Shown one piece after another: positions 1 through 11,174 of a stretch of 64,000 bases of DNA. Positions within the stretch are counted from its first letter, which is position 1, and each line of letters opens with the position of its first letter. The stretch is taken from positions 2,385,087 to 2,449,086 of the forward strand of contig RQOL01000772.1 of NCBI GenBank assembly GCA_013076295.1, written 5' to 3'. A model generated the notes under the pieces. It worked only from the letters and a program-made list of their open reading frames with translations. It did not search any database and had not been told where the DNA came from. Source of the DNA: Sanderia malayensis. Lineage: Eukaryota; Cnidaria; Scyphozoa; Semaeostomeae; Pelagiidae. A program made the position numbers and the translations under genes.

Positions 1-220
1 GGTTAGGGTTAGGGTTAGGGTTAGGGTTAGGGTTAGGGTTAGGGTTAGGGTTAGGGTTAGGGTTAGGGTTAGGGTTAGGGTTAGGGTTAGGGGGTTAGGG
101 TTAGGGTTAGGGTTAGGGTTAGGGTTAGGGTTAGGGTTAGGGTTAGGGTTAGGGTTAGGGTTAGGGTTAGGGTTAGGGTTAGGGTTAGGGTTAGGGTTAG
201 GGTTAGGGTTAGGGTTAGGG

Positions 221-261
<41 letters not shown>

Positions 262-986
262 GGTTAGGGTTAGGGTTAGGGTTAGGGTTAGGGTTAGGGT
301 TAGGGTTAGGGTTAGGGTTAGGGTTAGGGTTAGGGTTAGGGTTAGGGTTAGGGTTAGGGTTAGGGTTAGGGTTAGGTTAGGTTAGGGTTAGGGTTAGGGT
401 TAGGGTTAGGGTTAGGGTTAGGGTTAGGGTTAGGGTTAGGGTTAGGGTTAGGGTTAGGGTTAGGGTTAGGGTTAGGGTTAGGGTTAGGGTTAGGGTTAGG
501 GTTAGGGTTAGGGTTAGGGTTAGGGTTAGGGTTAGGGTTAGGGTTAGGGTTAGGGTTAGGGTTAGGGTTAGGGTTAGGGTTAGGGTTAGGGTTAGGGTTA
601 GGGTTAGGGTTAGGGTTAGGGTTAGGGTTAGGGTTAGGGTTAGGGTTAGGGTTAGGGTTAGGGTTAGGTTAGGGTTAGGGTTAGGGTTAGGGTTAGGGTT
701 AGGGTTAGGGTTAGGGTTAGGGTTAGGGTTAGGGTTAGGGTTAGGGTTAGGGTTAGGGTTAGGGTTAGGGTTAGGGTTAGGGTTAGGGTTAGGGTTAGGG
801 TTAGGGTTAGGGTTAGGGTTAGGGTTAGGGTTAGGGTTAGGGTTAGGGTTAGGGTTAGGGTTAGGGTTAGGGTTAGGGTTAGGGTTAGGGTTAGGGTTAG
901 GGTTAGGGTTAGGGTTAGGGTTAGGGTTAGGGTTAGGGTTAGGGTTAGGGTTAGGGTTAGGGTTAGGGTTAGGGTTAGGGTTAGGG

Positions 987-1027
<41 letters not shown>

Positions 1028-1828
1028 GGTTAGGGTTAGGGTTAGGGTTAGGGTTAGGGTTAGGGTTAGGGTTAGGGTTAGGGTTAGGGTTAGGGTTAGG
1101 GTTAGGGTTAGGGTTAGGGTTAGGGTTAGGGTTAGGGTTAGGGTTAGGGTTAGGGTTAGGGTTAGGGTTAGGGTTAGGGTTAGGGTTAGGGTTAGGGTTA
1201 GGGTTAGGGTTAGGGTTAGGGTTAGGGTTAGGGTTAGGGTTAGGGTTAGGGTTAGGGTTAGGGTTAGGGTTAGGGTTAGGGGTTAGGGTTAGGGTTAGGG
1301 TTAGGGTTAGGGTTAGGGTTAGGGTTAGGGTTAGGGTTAGGGTTAGGGTTAGGGTTAGGGTTAGGGTTAGGGTTAGGGTTAGGGTTAGGGTTAGGGTTAG
1401 GGTTAGGGTTAGGGTTAGGGTTAGGGTTAGGGTTAGGGTTAGGGTTAGGGTTAGGGTTAGGGTTAGGGTTAGGGTTAGGGTTAGGGTTAGGGTTAGGGTT
1501 AGGGTTAGGGTTAGGGTTAGGGTTAGGGTTAGGGTTAGGGTTAGGGTTAGGGTTAGGGTTAGGGTTAGGGTTAGGGTTAGGGTTAGGGTTAGGGTTAGGG
1601 TTAGGGTTAGGGTTAGGGTTAGGGTTAGGGTTAGGGTTAGGGTTAGGGTTAGGGTTAGGGTTAGGGTTAGGGTTAGGGTTAGGGTTAGGGTTAGGGTTAG
1701 GGTTAGGGTTAGGGTTAGGGTTAGGGTTAGGGTTAGGGTTAGGGTTAGGGTTAGGGTTAGGGTTAGGGTTAGGGTTAGGGTTAGGGTTAGGGTTAGGGTT
1801 AGGGTTAGGGTTAGGGTTAGGGTTAGGG

Positions 1829-1869
<41 letters not shown>

Positions 1870-3280
1870 GGTTAGGGTTAGGGTTAGGGTTAGGGTTAGG
1901 GTTAGGGTTAGGGTTAGGGTTAGGGTTAGGGTTAGGGTTAGGGTTAGGGTTAGGGTTAGGGTTAGGGTTAGGGTTAGGGTTAGGGTTAGGGTTAGGGTTA
2001 GGGTTAGGGTTAGGGTTAGGGTTAGGGTTAGGGTTAGGGTTAGGGTTAGGGTTAGGGTTAGGGTTAGGGTTAGGGTTAGGGTTAGGGTTAGGGTTAGGGT
2101 TAGGGTTAGGGTTAGGGTTAGGGTTAGGGTTAGGGTTAGGGTTAGGGTTAGGGTTAGGGTTAGGGTTAGGGTTAGGGTTAGGGTTAGGGTTAGGGTTAGG
2201 GTTAGGGTTAGGGTTAGGGTTAGGGTTAGGGTTAGGGTTAGGGTTAGGGTTAGGGTTAGGGTTAGGGTTAGGGTTAGGGTTAGGGTTAGGGTTAGGGTTA
2301 GGGTTAGGGTTAGGGTTAGGGTTAGGGTTAGGGTTAGGGTTAGGGTTAGGGTTAGGGTTAGGGTTAGGGTTAGGGTTAGGGTTAGGGTTAGGGTTAGGGT
2401 TAGGGTTAGGGTTAGGGTTAGGGTTAGGGTTAGGGTTAGGGTTAGGGTTAGGGTTAGGGTTAGGGTTAGGGTTAGGGTTAGGGTTAGGGTTAGGGTTAGG
2501 GTTAGGGTTAGGGTTAGGGTTAGGGTTAGGGTTAGGGTTAGGGTTAGGGTTAGGGTTAGGGTTAGGGTTAGGGTTAGGGTTAGGGTTAGGGTTAGGGTTA
2601 GGGTTAGGGTTAGGGTTAGGGTTAGGGTTAGGGTTAGGGTTAGGGTTAGGGTTAGGGTTAGGGTTAGGGTTAGGGTTAGGGTTAGGGTTAGGGTTAGGGT
2701 TAGGGTTAGGGTTAGGGTTAGGGTTAGGGTTAGGGTTAGGGTTAGGGTTAGGGTTAGGGTTAGGGTTAGGGTTAGGGTTAGGGTTAGGGTTAGGGTTAGG
2801 GTTAGGGTTAGGGTTAGGGTTAGGGTTAGGGTTAGGGTTAGGGTTAGGGTTAGGTTAGGGTTAGGGTTAGGGTTAGGGTTAGGGTTAGGGTTAGGGTTAG
2901 GGTTAGGGTTAGGGTTAGGGTTAGGGTTAGGGTTAGGGTTAGGGTTAGGGTTAGGGTTAGGGTTAGGGTTAGGGTTAGGGTTAGGGTTAGGGTTAGGGTT
3001 AGGGTTAGGGTTAGGGTTAGGGTTAGGGTTAGGGTTAGGGTTAGGGTTAGGGTTAGGGTTAGGGTTAGGGTTAGGGTTAGGGTTAGGGTTAGGGTTAGGG
3101 TTAGGGTTAGGGTTAGGGTTAGGGTTAGGGTTAGGGTTAGGGTTAGGGTTAGGGTTAGGGTTAGGGTTAGGGTTAGGGTTAGGGTTAGGGTTAGGGTTAG
3201 GGTTAGGGTTAGGGTTAGGGTTAGGGTTAGGGTTAGGGTTAGGGTTAGGGTTAGGGTTAGGGTTAGGGTTAGGGTTAGGG

Positions 3281-3321
<41 letters not shown>

Positions 3322-6300
3322 GGTTAGGGTTAGGGTTAGGGTTAGGGTTAGGGTTAGGGTTAGGGTTAGGGTTAGGGTTAGGGTTAGGGTTAGGGTTAGG
3401 GTTAGGGTTAGGGTTAGGTTAGGGTTAGGGTTAGGGTTAGGGTTAGGGTTAGGGTTAGGGTTAGGGTTAGGGTTAGGGTTAGGGTTAGGGTTAGGGTTAG
3501 GGTTAGGGTTAGGGTTAGGGTTAGGGTTAGGGTTAGGGTTAGGGTTAGGGTTAGGGTTAGGGTTAGGGTTAGGGTTAGGGTTAGGGTTAGGGTTAGGGTT
3601 AGGGTTAGGGTTAGGGTTAGGGTTAGGGTTAGGGTTAGGGTTAGGGTTAGGGTTAGGGTTAGGGTTAGGGTTAGGGTTAGGGTTAGGGTTAGGGTTAGGG
3701 TTAGGGTTAGGGTTAGGGTTAGGGTTAGGGTTAGGGTTAGGGTTAGGGTTAGGGTTAGGGTTAGGGTTAGGGTTAGGGTTAGGGTTAGGGTTAGGGTTAG
3801 GGTTAGGGTTAGGGTTAGGGTTAGGGTTAGGGTTAGGGTTAGGGTTAGGGTTAGGGTTAGGGTTAGGGTTAGGGTTAGGGGGTTAGGGTTAGGGTTAGGG
3901 TTAGGGTTAGGGTTAGGGTTAGGGTTAGGGTTAGGGTTAGGGTTAGGGTTAGGGTTAGGGTTAGGGTTAGGGTTAGGGTTAGGGTTAGGGTTAGGGTTAG
4001 GGTTAGGGTTAGGGTTAGGGTTAGGGTTAGGGTTAGGGTTAGGGTTAGGGTTAGGGTTAGGGTTAGGGTTAGGGTTAGGGTTAGGGTTAGGGTTAGGGTT
4101 AGGGTTAGGGTTAGGGTTAGGGTTAGGGTTAGGGTTAGGGTTAGGGTTAGGGTTAGGGTTAGGGTTAGGGTTAGGGTTAGGGTTAGGGTTAGGGTTAGGG
4201 TTAGGGTTAGGGTTAGGGTTAGGGTTAGGGTTAGGGTTAGGGTTAGGGTTAGGGTTAGGGTTAGGGTTAGGGTTAGGGTTAGGGTTAGGGTTAGGGTTAG
4301 GGTTAGGGTTAGGGTTAGGGTTAGGGTTAGGGTTAGGGTTAGGGTTAGGGTTAGGGTTAGGGTTAGGGTTAGGGTTAGGGTTAGGGTTAGGGTTAGGGTT
4401 AGGGTTAGGGTTAGGGTTAGGGTTAGGGTTAGGGTTAGGGTTAGGGTTAGGGTTAGGGTTAGGGTTAGGGTTAGGGTTAGGGTTAGGGTTAGGGTTAGGG
4501 TTAGGGTTAGGGTTAGGGTTAGGGTTAGGGTTAGGGTTAGGGTTAGGGTTAGGGTTAGGGTTAGGGTTAGGGTTAGGGTTAGGGTTAGGGTTAGGGTTAG
4601 GGTTAGGGTTAGGGTTAGGGTTAGGGTTAGGGTTAGGGTTAGGGTTAGGGTTAGGGTTAGGGTTAGGGTTAGGGTTAGGGTTAGGGTTAGGGTTAGGGTT
4701 AGGGTTAGGGTTAGGGTTAGGGTTAGGGTTAGGGTTAGGGTTAGGGTTAGGGTTAGGGTTAGGGTTAGGGTTAGGGTTAGGGTTAGGGTTAGGGTTAGGG
4801 TTAGGGTTAGGGTTAGGGTTAGGGTTAGGGTTAGGGTTAGGGTTAGGGTTAGGGTTAGGGTTAGGGTTAGGGTTAGGGTTAGGGTTAGGGTTAGGGTTAG
4901 GGTTAGGGTTAGGGTTAGGGTTAGGGTTAGGGTTAGGGTTAGGGTTAGGGTTAGGGTTAGGGTTAGGGTTAGGGTTAGGGTTAGGGTTAGGGTTAGGGTT
5001 AGGGTTAGGGTTAGGGTTAGGGTTAGGGTTAGGGTTAGGGTTAGGGTTAGGGTTAGGGTTAGGGTTAGGGTTAGGGTTAGGGTTAGGGTTAGGGTTAGGG
5101 TTAGGGTTAGGGTTAGGGTTAGGGTTAGGGTTAGGGTTAGGGTTAGGGTTAGGGTTAGGGTTAGGGTTAGGGTTAGGGTTAGGGTTAGGGTTAGGGTTAG
5201 GGTTAGGGTTAGGGTTAGGGTTAGGGTTAGGGTTAGGGTTAGGGTTAGGGTTAGGGTTAGGGTTAGGGTTAGGGTTAGGGTTAGGGTTAGGGTTAGGGTT
5301 AGGGTTAGGGTTAGGGTTAGGGTTAGGGTTAGGGTTAGGGTTAGGGTTAGGGTTAGGGTTAGGGTTAGGGTTAGGGTTAGGGTTAGGGTTAGGGTTAGGG
5401 TTAGGGTTAGGGTTAGGGTTAGGGTTAGGGTTAGGGTTAGGGTTAGGGTTAGGGTTAGGGTTAGGGTTAGGGTTAGGGTTAGGGTTAGGGTTAGGGTTAG
5501 GGTTAGGGTTAGGGTTAGGGTTAGGGTTAGGGTTAGGGTTAGGGTTAGGGTTAGGGTTAGGGTTAGGGTTAGGGTTAGGGTTAGGGTTAGGGTTAGGGTT
5601 AGGGTTAGGGTTAGGGTTAGGGTTAGGGTTAGGGTTAGGGTTAGGGTTAGGGTTAGGGTTAGGGTTAGGGTTAGGGTTAGGGTTAGGGTTAGGGTTAGGG
5701 TTAGGGTTAGGGTTAGGGTTAGGGTTAGGGTTAGGGTTAGGGTTAGGGTTAGGGTTAGGGTTAGGGTTAGGGTTAGGGTTAGGGTTAGGGTTAGGGTTAG
5801 GGTTAGGGTTAGGGTTAGGGTTAGGGTTAGGGTTAGGGTTAGGGTTAGGGTTAGGGTTAGGGTTAGGGTTAGGGTTAGGGTTAGGGTTAGGGTTAGGGTT
5901 AGGGTTAGGGTTAGGGTTAGGGTTAGGGTTAGGGTTAGGGTTAGGGTTAGGGTTAGGGTTAGGGTTAGGGTTAGGGTTAGGGTTAGGGTTAGGGTTAGGG
6001 TTAGGGTTAGGGTTAGGGTTAGGGTTAGGGTTAGGGTTAGGGTTAGGGTTAGGGTTAGGGTTAGGGTTAGGGTTAGGGTTAGGGTTAGGTTAGGTTAGGG
6101 TTAGGGTTAGGGTTAGGGTTAGGGTTAGGGTTAGGGTTAGGGTTAGGGTTAGGGTTAGGGTTAGGGTTAGGGTTAGGGTTAGGGTTAGGGTTAGGGTTAG
6201 GGTTAGGGTTAGGGTTAGGGTTAGGGTTAGGGTTAGGGTTAGGGTTAGGGTTAGGGTTAGGGTTAGGGTTAGGGTTAGGGTTAGGGTTAGGGTTAGGGTT

Positions 6301-6614
6301 AGGGTTAGGGTTAGGGTTAGGGTTAGGGTTAGGGTTAGGGTTAGGGTTAGGGTTAGGGTTAGGGTTAGGGTTAGGGTTAGGGTTAGGGTTAGGGTTAGGG
6401 TTAGGGTTAGGGTTAGGGTTAGGGTTAGGGTTAGGGTTAGGGTTAGGGTTAGGGTTAGGGTTAGGGTTAGGGTTAGGGTTAGGGTTAGGGTTAGGGTTAG
6501 GGTTAGGGTTAGGGTTAGGGTTAGGGTTAGGGTTAGGGTTAGGGTTAGGGTTAGGGTTAGGGTTAGGGTTAGGGTTAGGGTTAGGTTAGGGTTAGGGTTA
6601 GGGTTAGGGTTAGG
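1..6614 (+). repeat. Telomere repeat array (TTAGGG)n
   Basis: About 1,100 head-to-tail copies of TTAGGG with no other sequence. Roughly a dozen units are one base long or short, for example near 90, 240, 375, 664, 1005, 1280, 1847, 2850, 3300, 3415, 3880, 6090 and 6584. This is the usual metazoan telomere repeat. The G-rich strand reads 5'->3' towards the interior, the reverse of what a true left chromosome end should show, so the contig is probably placed flipped (see findings). Confidence 0.98.
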
Positions 6615-6714
6615 NNNNNNNNNNNNNNNNNNNNNNNNNNNNNNNNNNNNNNNNNNNNNNNNNNNNNNNNNNNNNNNNNNNNNNNNNNNNNNNNNNNNNN
6701 NNNNNNNNNNNNNN
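6615..6714. other. Assembly gap of exactly 100 N
   Basis: Exactly 100 N separate the telomere-only contig from the unique sequence. A round 100 is a conventional placeholder for a scaffold join of unknown length, so true distance and relative orientation across it are not established. Confidence 0.99.
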
Positions 6715-7305
6715 GATTGATGAATAGTTTGAACAAAAATTTGTCAAGATACTTCTGTTACAAACCTACCTCATGTAGTCCTGAAACCAAGTTTTTATAA
6801 GCAGCTATTTTAAACGGAAATACAAATATATATGAACTTGTGGTGATTCCAAATCATTTTTAGCATTTTCTGCAAATTGTAAAGCTGATATCATTGCTCT
6901 TCCAACAGATATATGTATATTTTAAACTATATCCTTCATCAGCAGTTTTAAATATCGATCACAATGCAGCTATAAAATCTTGATATTTGTAGATTTAGAA
7001 AAGGCCCTTGTTCAATTCGCTGCCTTTCCCCACTCGCGGTCAATCAACAACAAGCCACAGCAGGTCAGTCACGCATGCGTATATTATTCACTCCCCGCGT
7101 GTGGTTGATAATCAATGTTTCATAGAAAGTTAATGCGCAAAATTCAACTTCGGTGGCCATTTCCTCTGCCAAATGTCACTGGGATTTTGTTAACTTTTCG
7201 ACAAATCTCGAAAGATTTCATCTTTGTTTAGAGTTCAGTCTTTCTATTTGGCAAAACTATGAAACGTTTCGAGCTTAGGGGCAGCTCGGCATGTGGCAAT
7301 GGCTC

Positions 7306-7358
7306 CCCGGTTCTAATAAGATTTCGCCTTTTTTTGGCGATATTTTATTAGAACCGGG
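7306..7358. repeat. Near-perfect hairpin with 23-bp arms
   Basis: The left arm (7306-7328) begins CCCGGTTCTAATAA and the right arm (7336-7358) ends TTATTAGAACCGGG. The 23-bp arms pair with two mismatches around a 7-T loop. It could be a very short palindromic mobile element or a structured RNA. No flanking target duplication is obvious. Confidence 0.7.
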
Positions 7359-7431
7359 TAATTTTTAGCGATTGTTTAATAAAAATTTTCCACATCTTTT
7401 ACATTTTATTTCCATTTAATTGTTTGAAGAG

Positions 7432-7482
7432 CTGTAAGGCTTCAAGTGCCCATTGTAACAATTGGCACTTGAAGCCCCACAG
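7432..7482. repeat. Hairpin, ~51 bp palindrome
   Basis: GGCTTCAAGTGCC at 7438-7450 is answered by GGCACTTGAAGCC at 7464-7476, perfect over 13 bp. The outer CTGT/ACAG also pairs. It lies about 75 bp from the preceding hairpin. The stem is short for a typical microRNA precursor; a palindromic repeat is likelier. Confidence 0.65.
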
Positions 7483-8106
7483 TTACAACTTCATTCCAAG
7501 AAGTTTTTGATGCTTTATGGGCGTTAGGAATGCATCATTGTTGTCAGGAAACCTGCATTTTCATGCTTCCTAAATAATCCTGTGGATGACCTAGGAGGCA
7601 TTAAATCATATCGCTTACGGGAATGTTTTATGGACGCATGCGCTTATAAAGAAATGTTCAACCAATGTGTCGTGAAACCCTGTCCAATCATTTCATTGTT
7701 CTCATGGCGCTTTCCATGTGATTCATTTTGGCATTGCAAATTTTAGTTCAGGTGAGAATTATTGTCAAATATGGTGCTATATCAATAACTTCCGGCCATT
7801 TTGTTTTTTCCTGCAACAAAACCCCTTGCACGTTGTTATTCTGACCTTTTGGTCATCGTTTGCCGAGTGAAGACCAAGCAACGAGTGTAGGCCAAGGATA
7901 AAGACAAGACTGTGAAGAAGCAACAAAGCAAAGAAACAAAATTCTGTGATGAGAATGACTTGCTATTTACCAAAGACTATCATTTCGTCACCCAAGTTTG
8001 AAGTTCATTCTTGTTCTTATATCTATGTATTCCGTATGGTTCAGTTAACATTGTTGAAATAGTAAATTATATTATTTGGTTTTAGGTTTGGTTTTGGTTA
8101 ATGTTT

Positions 8107-8483
8107 CTCTATTTAGCACCCACCCTCTTTTAACCGCCCCCTCCAATAAGCGCCCACCCTAAAATCAAAACTTGTGAAATAAGCGCCCCCCTCTATTAAC
8201 CGCACAGGGCGATTAATAGAATCCTTGCATTTTCACTGTTTGGTTCAAATAGTAACGTATAAACTCCTTAAGGCTGGAAAAACACTTTCATCGGGACGTG
8301 AGCGTTTGGAAAATACAATTCAGTCAAGATCACGGAACTATATAAGATTATTCTTTTCTTTTTGAGGTTGTTTGATATTAAAATTTCAGGACTTTGAAAT
8401 CAGCGCCCCCCTCTAATAAGCGCCCACCCAATTTTGCAAAATATTTAATAAGCGCCCAGGCGCTTAATAGAGGAAATACGGTA
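8107..8483 (-). mobile_element. Dispersed 'GCGCCC' MITE-like repeat, copy 1 (element B)
   Basis: On the - strand it starts TACCGTATTTCCTCTATTAA at 8483 and contains several variants of GGGCGCTTATTA and GGGGGCGGTTAATAG. It aligns end to end with the elements at 47997-48545 and 40828-43063 but is shorter, missing part of the middle. Both ends carry related sequence inverted to each other. There is no coding capacity, so it is a non-autonomous element. Confidence 0.7.
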
Positions 8484-8701
8484 GTTTATTACTCTGTTGT
8501 CACTTGTCTGGTAATCTAAAACGCTGTATAATTTATTATATCATACCTCATAGTAAAGCAATTATATTGCAAGTTTCTGACTGGCCATTACAGACAAGGT
8601 AGAGATGATAAACGACTGATATAACATCAATAAATTGGCAGCAACACGATATCCACAACCGCTTCTGATGAAGTTCAAATAAAAAAAGAATTAGATTGGA
8701 G

Positions 8702-8935
8702 CGGCAAGCAACTACGCTTGCATTTAGTGAAGGTTACCCTCTTGTGAATATGTTAAGCCAACCAGATGAAGACAAAATAACAATACTGCTTTGCCATTAC
8801 TTGCCTTGCTCTGCTTTGCTTTGCGTTCAGGTATTGTTTATTGCTATTTTTCGATCATCTACAACTAACAAAGCATTATGTAAAAAAAAGTCATCAACCG
8901 TTTTAATAAATGAAAGTTTTTGATTTTTTCACCTC
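8702..8935 (+). repeat. Diverged dispersed repeat, copy a
   Basis: It shares GTTACCCTCTTG, then ATGTTNAGCCAANCAGAT, and further on AAATGAAAGTTTTT, with 10465-10665, in the same order and orientation. The pair looks like two old copies of a ~200-bp repeat. Short open frames inside are not convincing as genes. Confidence 0.45.
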
Positions 8936-9002
8936 TACATGGAAATATGTCAACAAATAAATGAAAAAGATATATTTAATTGTTATCTAAATGTGAAGTT
9001 CA

Positions 9003-9417
9003 TCATCTGATGAAAGATATGGAAATCTTCAACCAAATCATCATCTTCATTGCCATTTCTTTCAAGAGCAATTTCTTTAAAACTGATACTATTCTTTGTT
9101 TTTTTTCTCTTTCAACTGGCTTTTTCTTTGATTTACTTGGTGAAGTATCTTTATTTTCCTTTAACAAAAAAAACAATTAAATGGCTTCACAACTGAGACT
9201 GATGACCCCTCCCCTCACACTCTTAACTTTCCAAACGAACAAAAAAAGACAGGCCAGGGTATTATAGACTTTTCGGTATGTAAAATACTAACCTTACCTT
9301 AGTACCATCTGTGGTTTTCATTATTGATGTTGTAAGTGATTCTCTCATTTTCAGCCATGTATCATAAAATTTTTGTAGGGAATTTTTCTTCTGTCCATAC
9401 ATCAACTCCCATTTGTT
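9003..9417 (-). CDS. Possible two-exon gene of unknown function
   Basis: I do not recognise this protein. Exon 9298-9417 is exactly 40 codons, open in one frame, preceded by a good acceptor and followed by a GTAAGG donor. It contains NKWELMYGQKKNSLQKFYDT, a charged, helical-looking stretch. The next exon starts at 9158 in matching phase with ENKDTSPSKSKKKPVEREKK and reaches a stop at 9003. After an 8-A run (near 9095-9105) another frame gives an acidic tail (NGNEDDDLVEDF) that looks more protein-like, so a homopolymer error is possible. Upstream exons were not identified. A small exon with an ATG and GTAAGG donor at about 10285-10313 does not join in phase. It may be a gene remnant or a degraded transposon gene. 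Confidence 0.3.
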
Positions 9418-9639
9418 CTGAGTTTAATAAAAAAAGACTAATATTTGTATTTTCATTTGACTTCTGAGTTGGTCAACATCTGATGTTCTTGCTAACTTGC
9501 TCAGGAAAGTTTGATAGGTTGGCAATTTAGGCCAAGTTGAATTCGCATTTGGCCGTGCGCAAAATCATTTCATCAGTTCTTAAAAAATTGTTTATTATTG
9601 TTTCTTGCAACATCAAGTTGTGTTAGAGTATTTAAACTA

Positions 9640-10025
9640 CATATTAATGAACAGAAAATCAATTACAATCGTTTCCCGTGTGAACGCAGTATATCGTATC
9701 GTAAACGGATCAAAATGAACGGAGCCAAATAAAAACGGTGTCGTGTGAACAGGGCCTTAATTTACTTCCGTATTTCGTTTTGTTTTAAAACACTTTCGCT
9801 AATAGTGTAACTTTGAACTTCATTAACAACAGGATTTCATTGAAGAATGTGTTGATAAACAAACAAGGGGACGCACTAACATATTTGATCTCTCTGGGGG
9901 CGAACTGACCAACACCGCAAAATCAATAGAGGGCAAATCGGTTATCTCGTGGGGGCGAATCGACCAACTTGAATAGGGGCGAACTGGTTTGGGGGCGAAA
10001 CGTCCTGTTACCGTGGACCCAGATT
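9640..10025. repeat. Degenerate GGGGGCGAA repeat region
   Basis: GGGGGCGAA followed by an (A/C)TG/TCGACC-like sequence recurs four times between about 9895 and 9995. It is preceded by GTGTGAACAGGG-type sequence near 9745 of the kind often found at DNA-transposon ends. No coding potential was seen. Classification as transposon-derived is inference. Confidence 0.4.
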
Positions 10026-11174
10026 TCCCGCGGATAGCTATTTCTTTTTGCGTAGTTCTATCAATTTATTTCAGGGTTTCACAGGAAACGGGTCTTTATG
10101 AAACTGAAACAAGGATTGCTAAAAACTGAAGAAACCTTAGTAGTAGGCGCAAGAGTAATAAGAAATTGTAAAATTTCCATTCTTGAAAAGGCGTTTACCG
10201 ACTTTAGCTTGTGCACGGCACGTCTTCGGTAAACACGAAGAGTTTCGTAAAATTTCGTTAATGAGTATATCGTTTATCCTTACCGCTTTCTATTTGCAAT
10301 GACATTTCTGTTCTGCAAAAACAACGAAGCAAATTTCAACTCTCCAGAACTTCACTTCCCAAACATGGCGTATCAATAGCTCGACAAAACTGAAACAACG
10401 AGGAAATGGGATGTCGTGTGCTAATCTCTATAATTGTCACGCAAGGGTTCCTTCCCTTTCTCAAAGCAAGCATGCTTGAACATTATATAAGTTACCCTCT
10501 TGAGGACATGTTGAGCCAATCAGATAAGTACAAATATTCTTTTATATCTTTCACGATACAGATTGTTGATAGGAATGCTAAAACTCAAATTTGCAAAAAA
10601 ACAAAGGACGTTTAAAAAACAATGGAAAATATCAAGGCGCATCAAATAAAAATGAAAGTTTTTAGTAACAATTAGTAAATGTAAATGATATTTAATAACA
10701 ATTGTTTTGCTATTGGTGCCATATACCACCCTCAAGCATTGGCATTCATCCAGACTTGATAAGCAAGTTTCATTTAATACGCCTTATTTAATACAATCAC
10801 ATTTCAATGACATTCAAAATAAATCATTATTTTTTTCAAACCATCAATCATTTCATTAGTGTTGCAGAAATACAATTCCCATCTGCTGACTTTATTTGTT
10901 ATAAGTAATATCTACATATAGTATAAAATCCTTTAGCTTTGAATTTAGCAGTAACCAATCAACATTTAGCACTTCTAAGAGTGACAAATGTCCCGATCAT
11001 AACATAAGAGTTTACAAAAAGCACTGTTTGTTACACATAATTTCTAGAGTACTTGAAAAATTGTCATTTAGCTAATTTTCAAAGCAATAAGAATTCAGGT
11101 AACATTGTTGAAAATGTGAAAACTAAGAACTGATAATCATGATCATTTTAGTTGAATAATAAATTCATTCAAGT
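10026..11174. other. Intergenic region downstream of AKAP10-like gene
   Basis: Besides the dispersed repeat copy at 10465-10665, I see only AT-rich sequence with no supported gene. The right part is probably 3' UTR and flank of the AKAP10-like gene, whose stop codon is at 11175-11177. Confidence 0.5.
10465..10665 (+). repeat. Diverged dispersed repeat, copy b
   Basis: Partner of 8702-8935. GTTACCCTCTTGAGGACATG, AGCCAATCAGAT and AAATGAAAGTTTTT match the other copy in order. Confidence 0.45.

Larger units (their letters stand above)
6715..8106. other. Intergenic sequence without recognised gene
   Basis: No open frame with recognisable domains or a consistent exon chain was found on either strand. 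The stretch holds two strong hairpins (listed separately) and a locally more GC-rich patch around 7020-7110. It is the first unique DNA inside the putative chromosome end. Confidence 0.6.

Noticed and set aside
8696..10735. Several 60-75 codon frames in 8696-10735
   Set aside because: Low-complexity, without splice support or family resemblance, some within the dispersed repeat; only the 9003-9417 exon pair was kept, at low confidence.
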